A DNA stretch of 64,000 bases, taken from Absidia repens (taxonomy: Eukaryota > Mucoromycota > Mucoromycetes > Mucorales > Cunninghamellaceae). Below, piece after piece: positions 63,803-64,000 of the stretch. A model generated the notes under the pieces. The model did not search any database and had not been told where the DNA came from. It worked only from the letters and a program-made list of their open reading frames with translations. The stretch is taken from NCBI GenBank assembly GCA_002105175.1, contig MCGE01000003.1, positions 434,001 through 498,000 of the forward strand, in the 5' to 3' direction. How positions within the stretch are numbered: the stretch's first letter is position 1; the number at the start of each line of letters is the position of its first letter. The translations under genes were made by a program, and so were the position numbers.

Positions 63803-64000
63803 TATGGGTATCACATGAATGAGAGAGAAGTAGGGAAAGTATATGTATATTGGAAGATATGTAAAAAAAAAAAAATGGAATAGAGGTCATGGAATAACTG
63901 GAAAAAAAGAAGGGGCAAAGATAACGGTATTATCATGTGCTGGAGTTGGTGATTGGAAACGAAAGTTCGTAATTTGGAGGTAGCTCCAATCCATATATGG
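63803..64000. other. window end, no gene seen
   Basis: AT-rich, with an A run at 63862-63874. Too short to judge. Confidence 0.4.

Overview
The window looks like nuclear DNA from an early-diverging fungus, most likely a Mucoromycota species (Mucorales-like). Genes are intron-rich, with short introns, GTAAGT-type donors and long T or A homopolymers inside introns. Intergenic DNA is AT-rich. The gene set mixes clearly fungal proteins (a DUF7137-type pair, a Pho80-like cyclin, a PF08550 protein) with proteins that yeasts and many other fungi lack (an Acinus-like ASAP protein, a severin-type gelsolin, a METTL23-like methyltransferase). This placement is inferred from family content and gene style; no marker-gene search was possible.

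Layout: 0-2.4 kb, 3' part of a PX-BAR sorting nexin (VPS17-like, +). 2.4-6.3 kb, repeats. 6.3-7.9 kb, G-protein alpha subunit (+), followed by a CA microsatellite. 8.5-12.7 kb, three minus-strand genes: ribosomal protein eL37, Acinus-like protein, inositol monophosphatase. 13.1-16.9 kb, two plus-strand genes: secreted DUF7137-type protein and an RNA-binding-like protein. 17-20.3 kb, repeats including a 0.9-kb TA-flanked element with terminal inverted repeats. 20.6-26 kb, minus-strand GNAT acetyltransferase, METTL23-like methyltransferase and Golgi SNARE GOS1. 26.4-30.7 kb, PEX6 (+), divergent from GOS1. 31-32.4 kb, repeat copy. 32.5-33.6 kb, second DUF7137-type gene (-). 34.2-36.3 kb, a possible 41-aa gene (-) and a severin-like gene (+). 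36.8-43.2 kb, minus-strand PF08550 protein, Pho80-like cyclin and a one-exon membrane protein. 43.6-45.1 kb, choline/ethanolamine phosphotransferase (+). 47.5-51.2 kb, second GNAT (-) and an SLC41/MgtE-like transporter (+). 51.6-57.8 kb, dense repeats. 57.9-60.1 kb, MFS sugar transporter (-). 60.1-64 kb, repeats, including an inverted second copy of the 0.9-kb element.

The genes are mostly independent housekeeping and membrane functions, with no biosynthetic cluster. I did not find a clear new enzymatic system. The most unusual content is the non-coding repeat landscape. One dispersed family (called A here) carries a CACGTG-containing box, a conserved core and AATAAA-like signals. It occurs at least nine times in both orientations, and versions of its box also lie upstream of several real genes. 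A composite family (B plus a roughly 120-bp GC-richer tandem unit) and a 93-bp tandem array are concentrated at 51.6-54 kb.

Exon boundaries were derived by hand from reading frame and GT-AG signals and checked for phase. No transcript or homology search was available.
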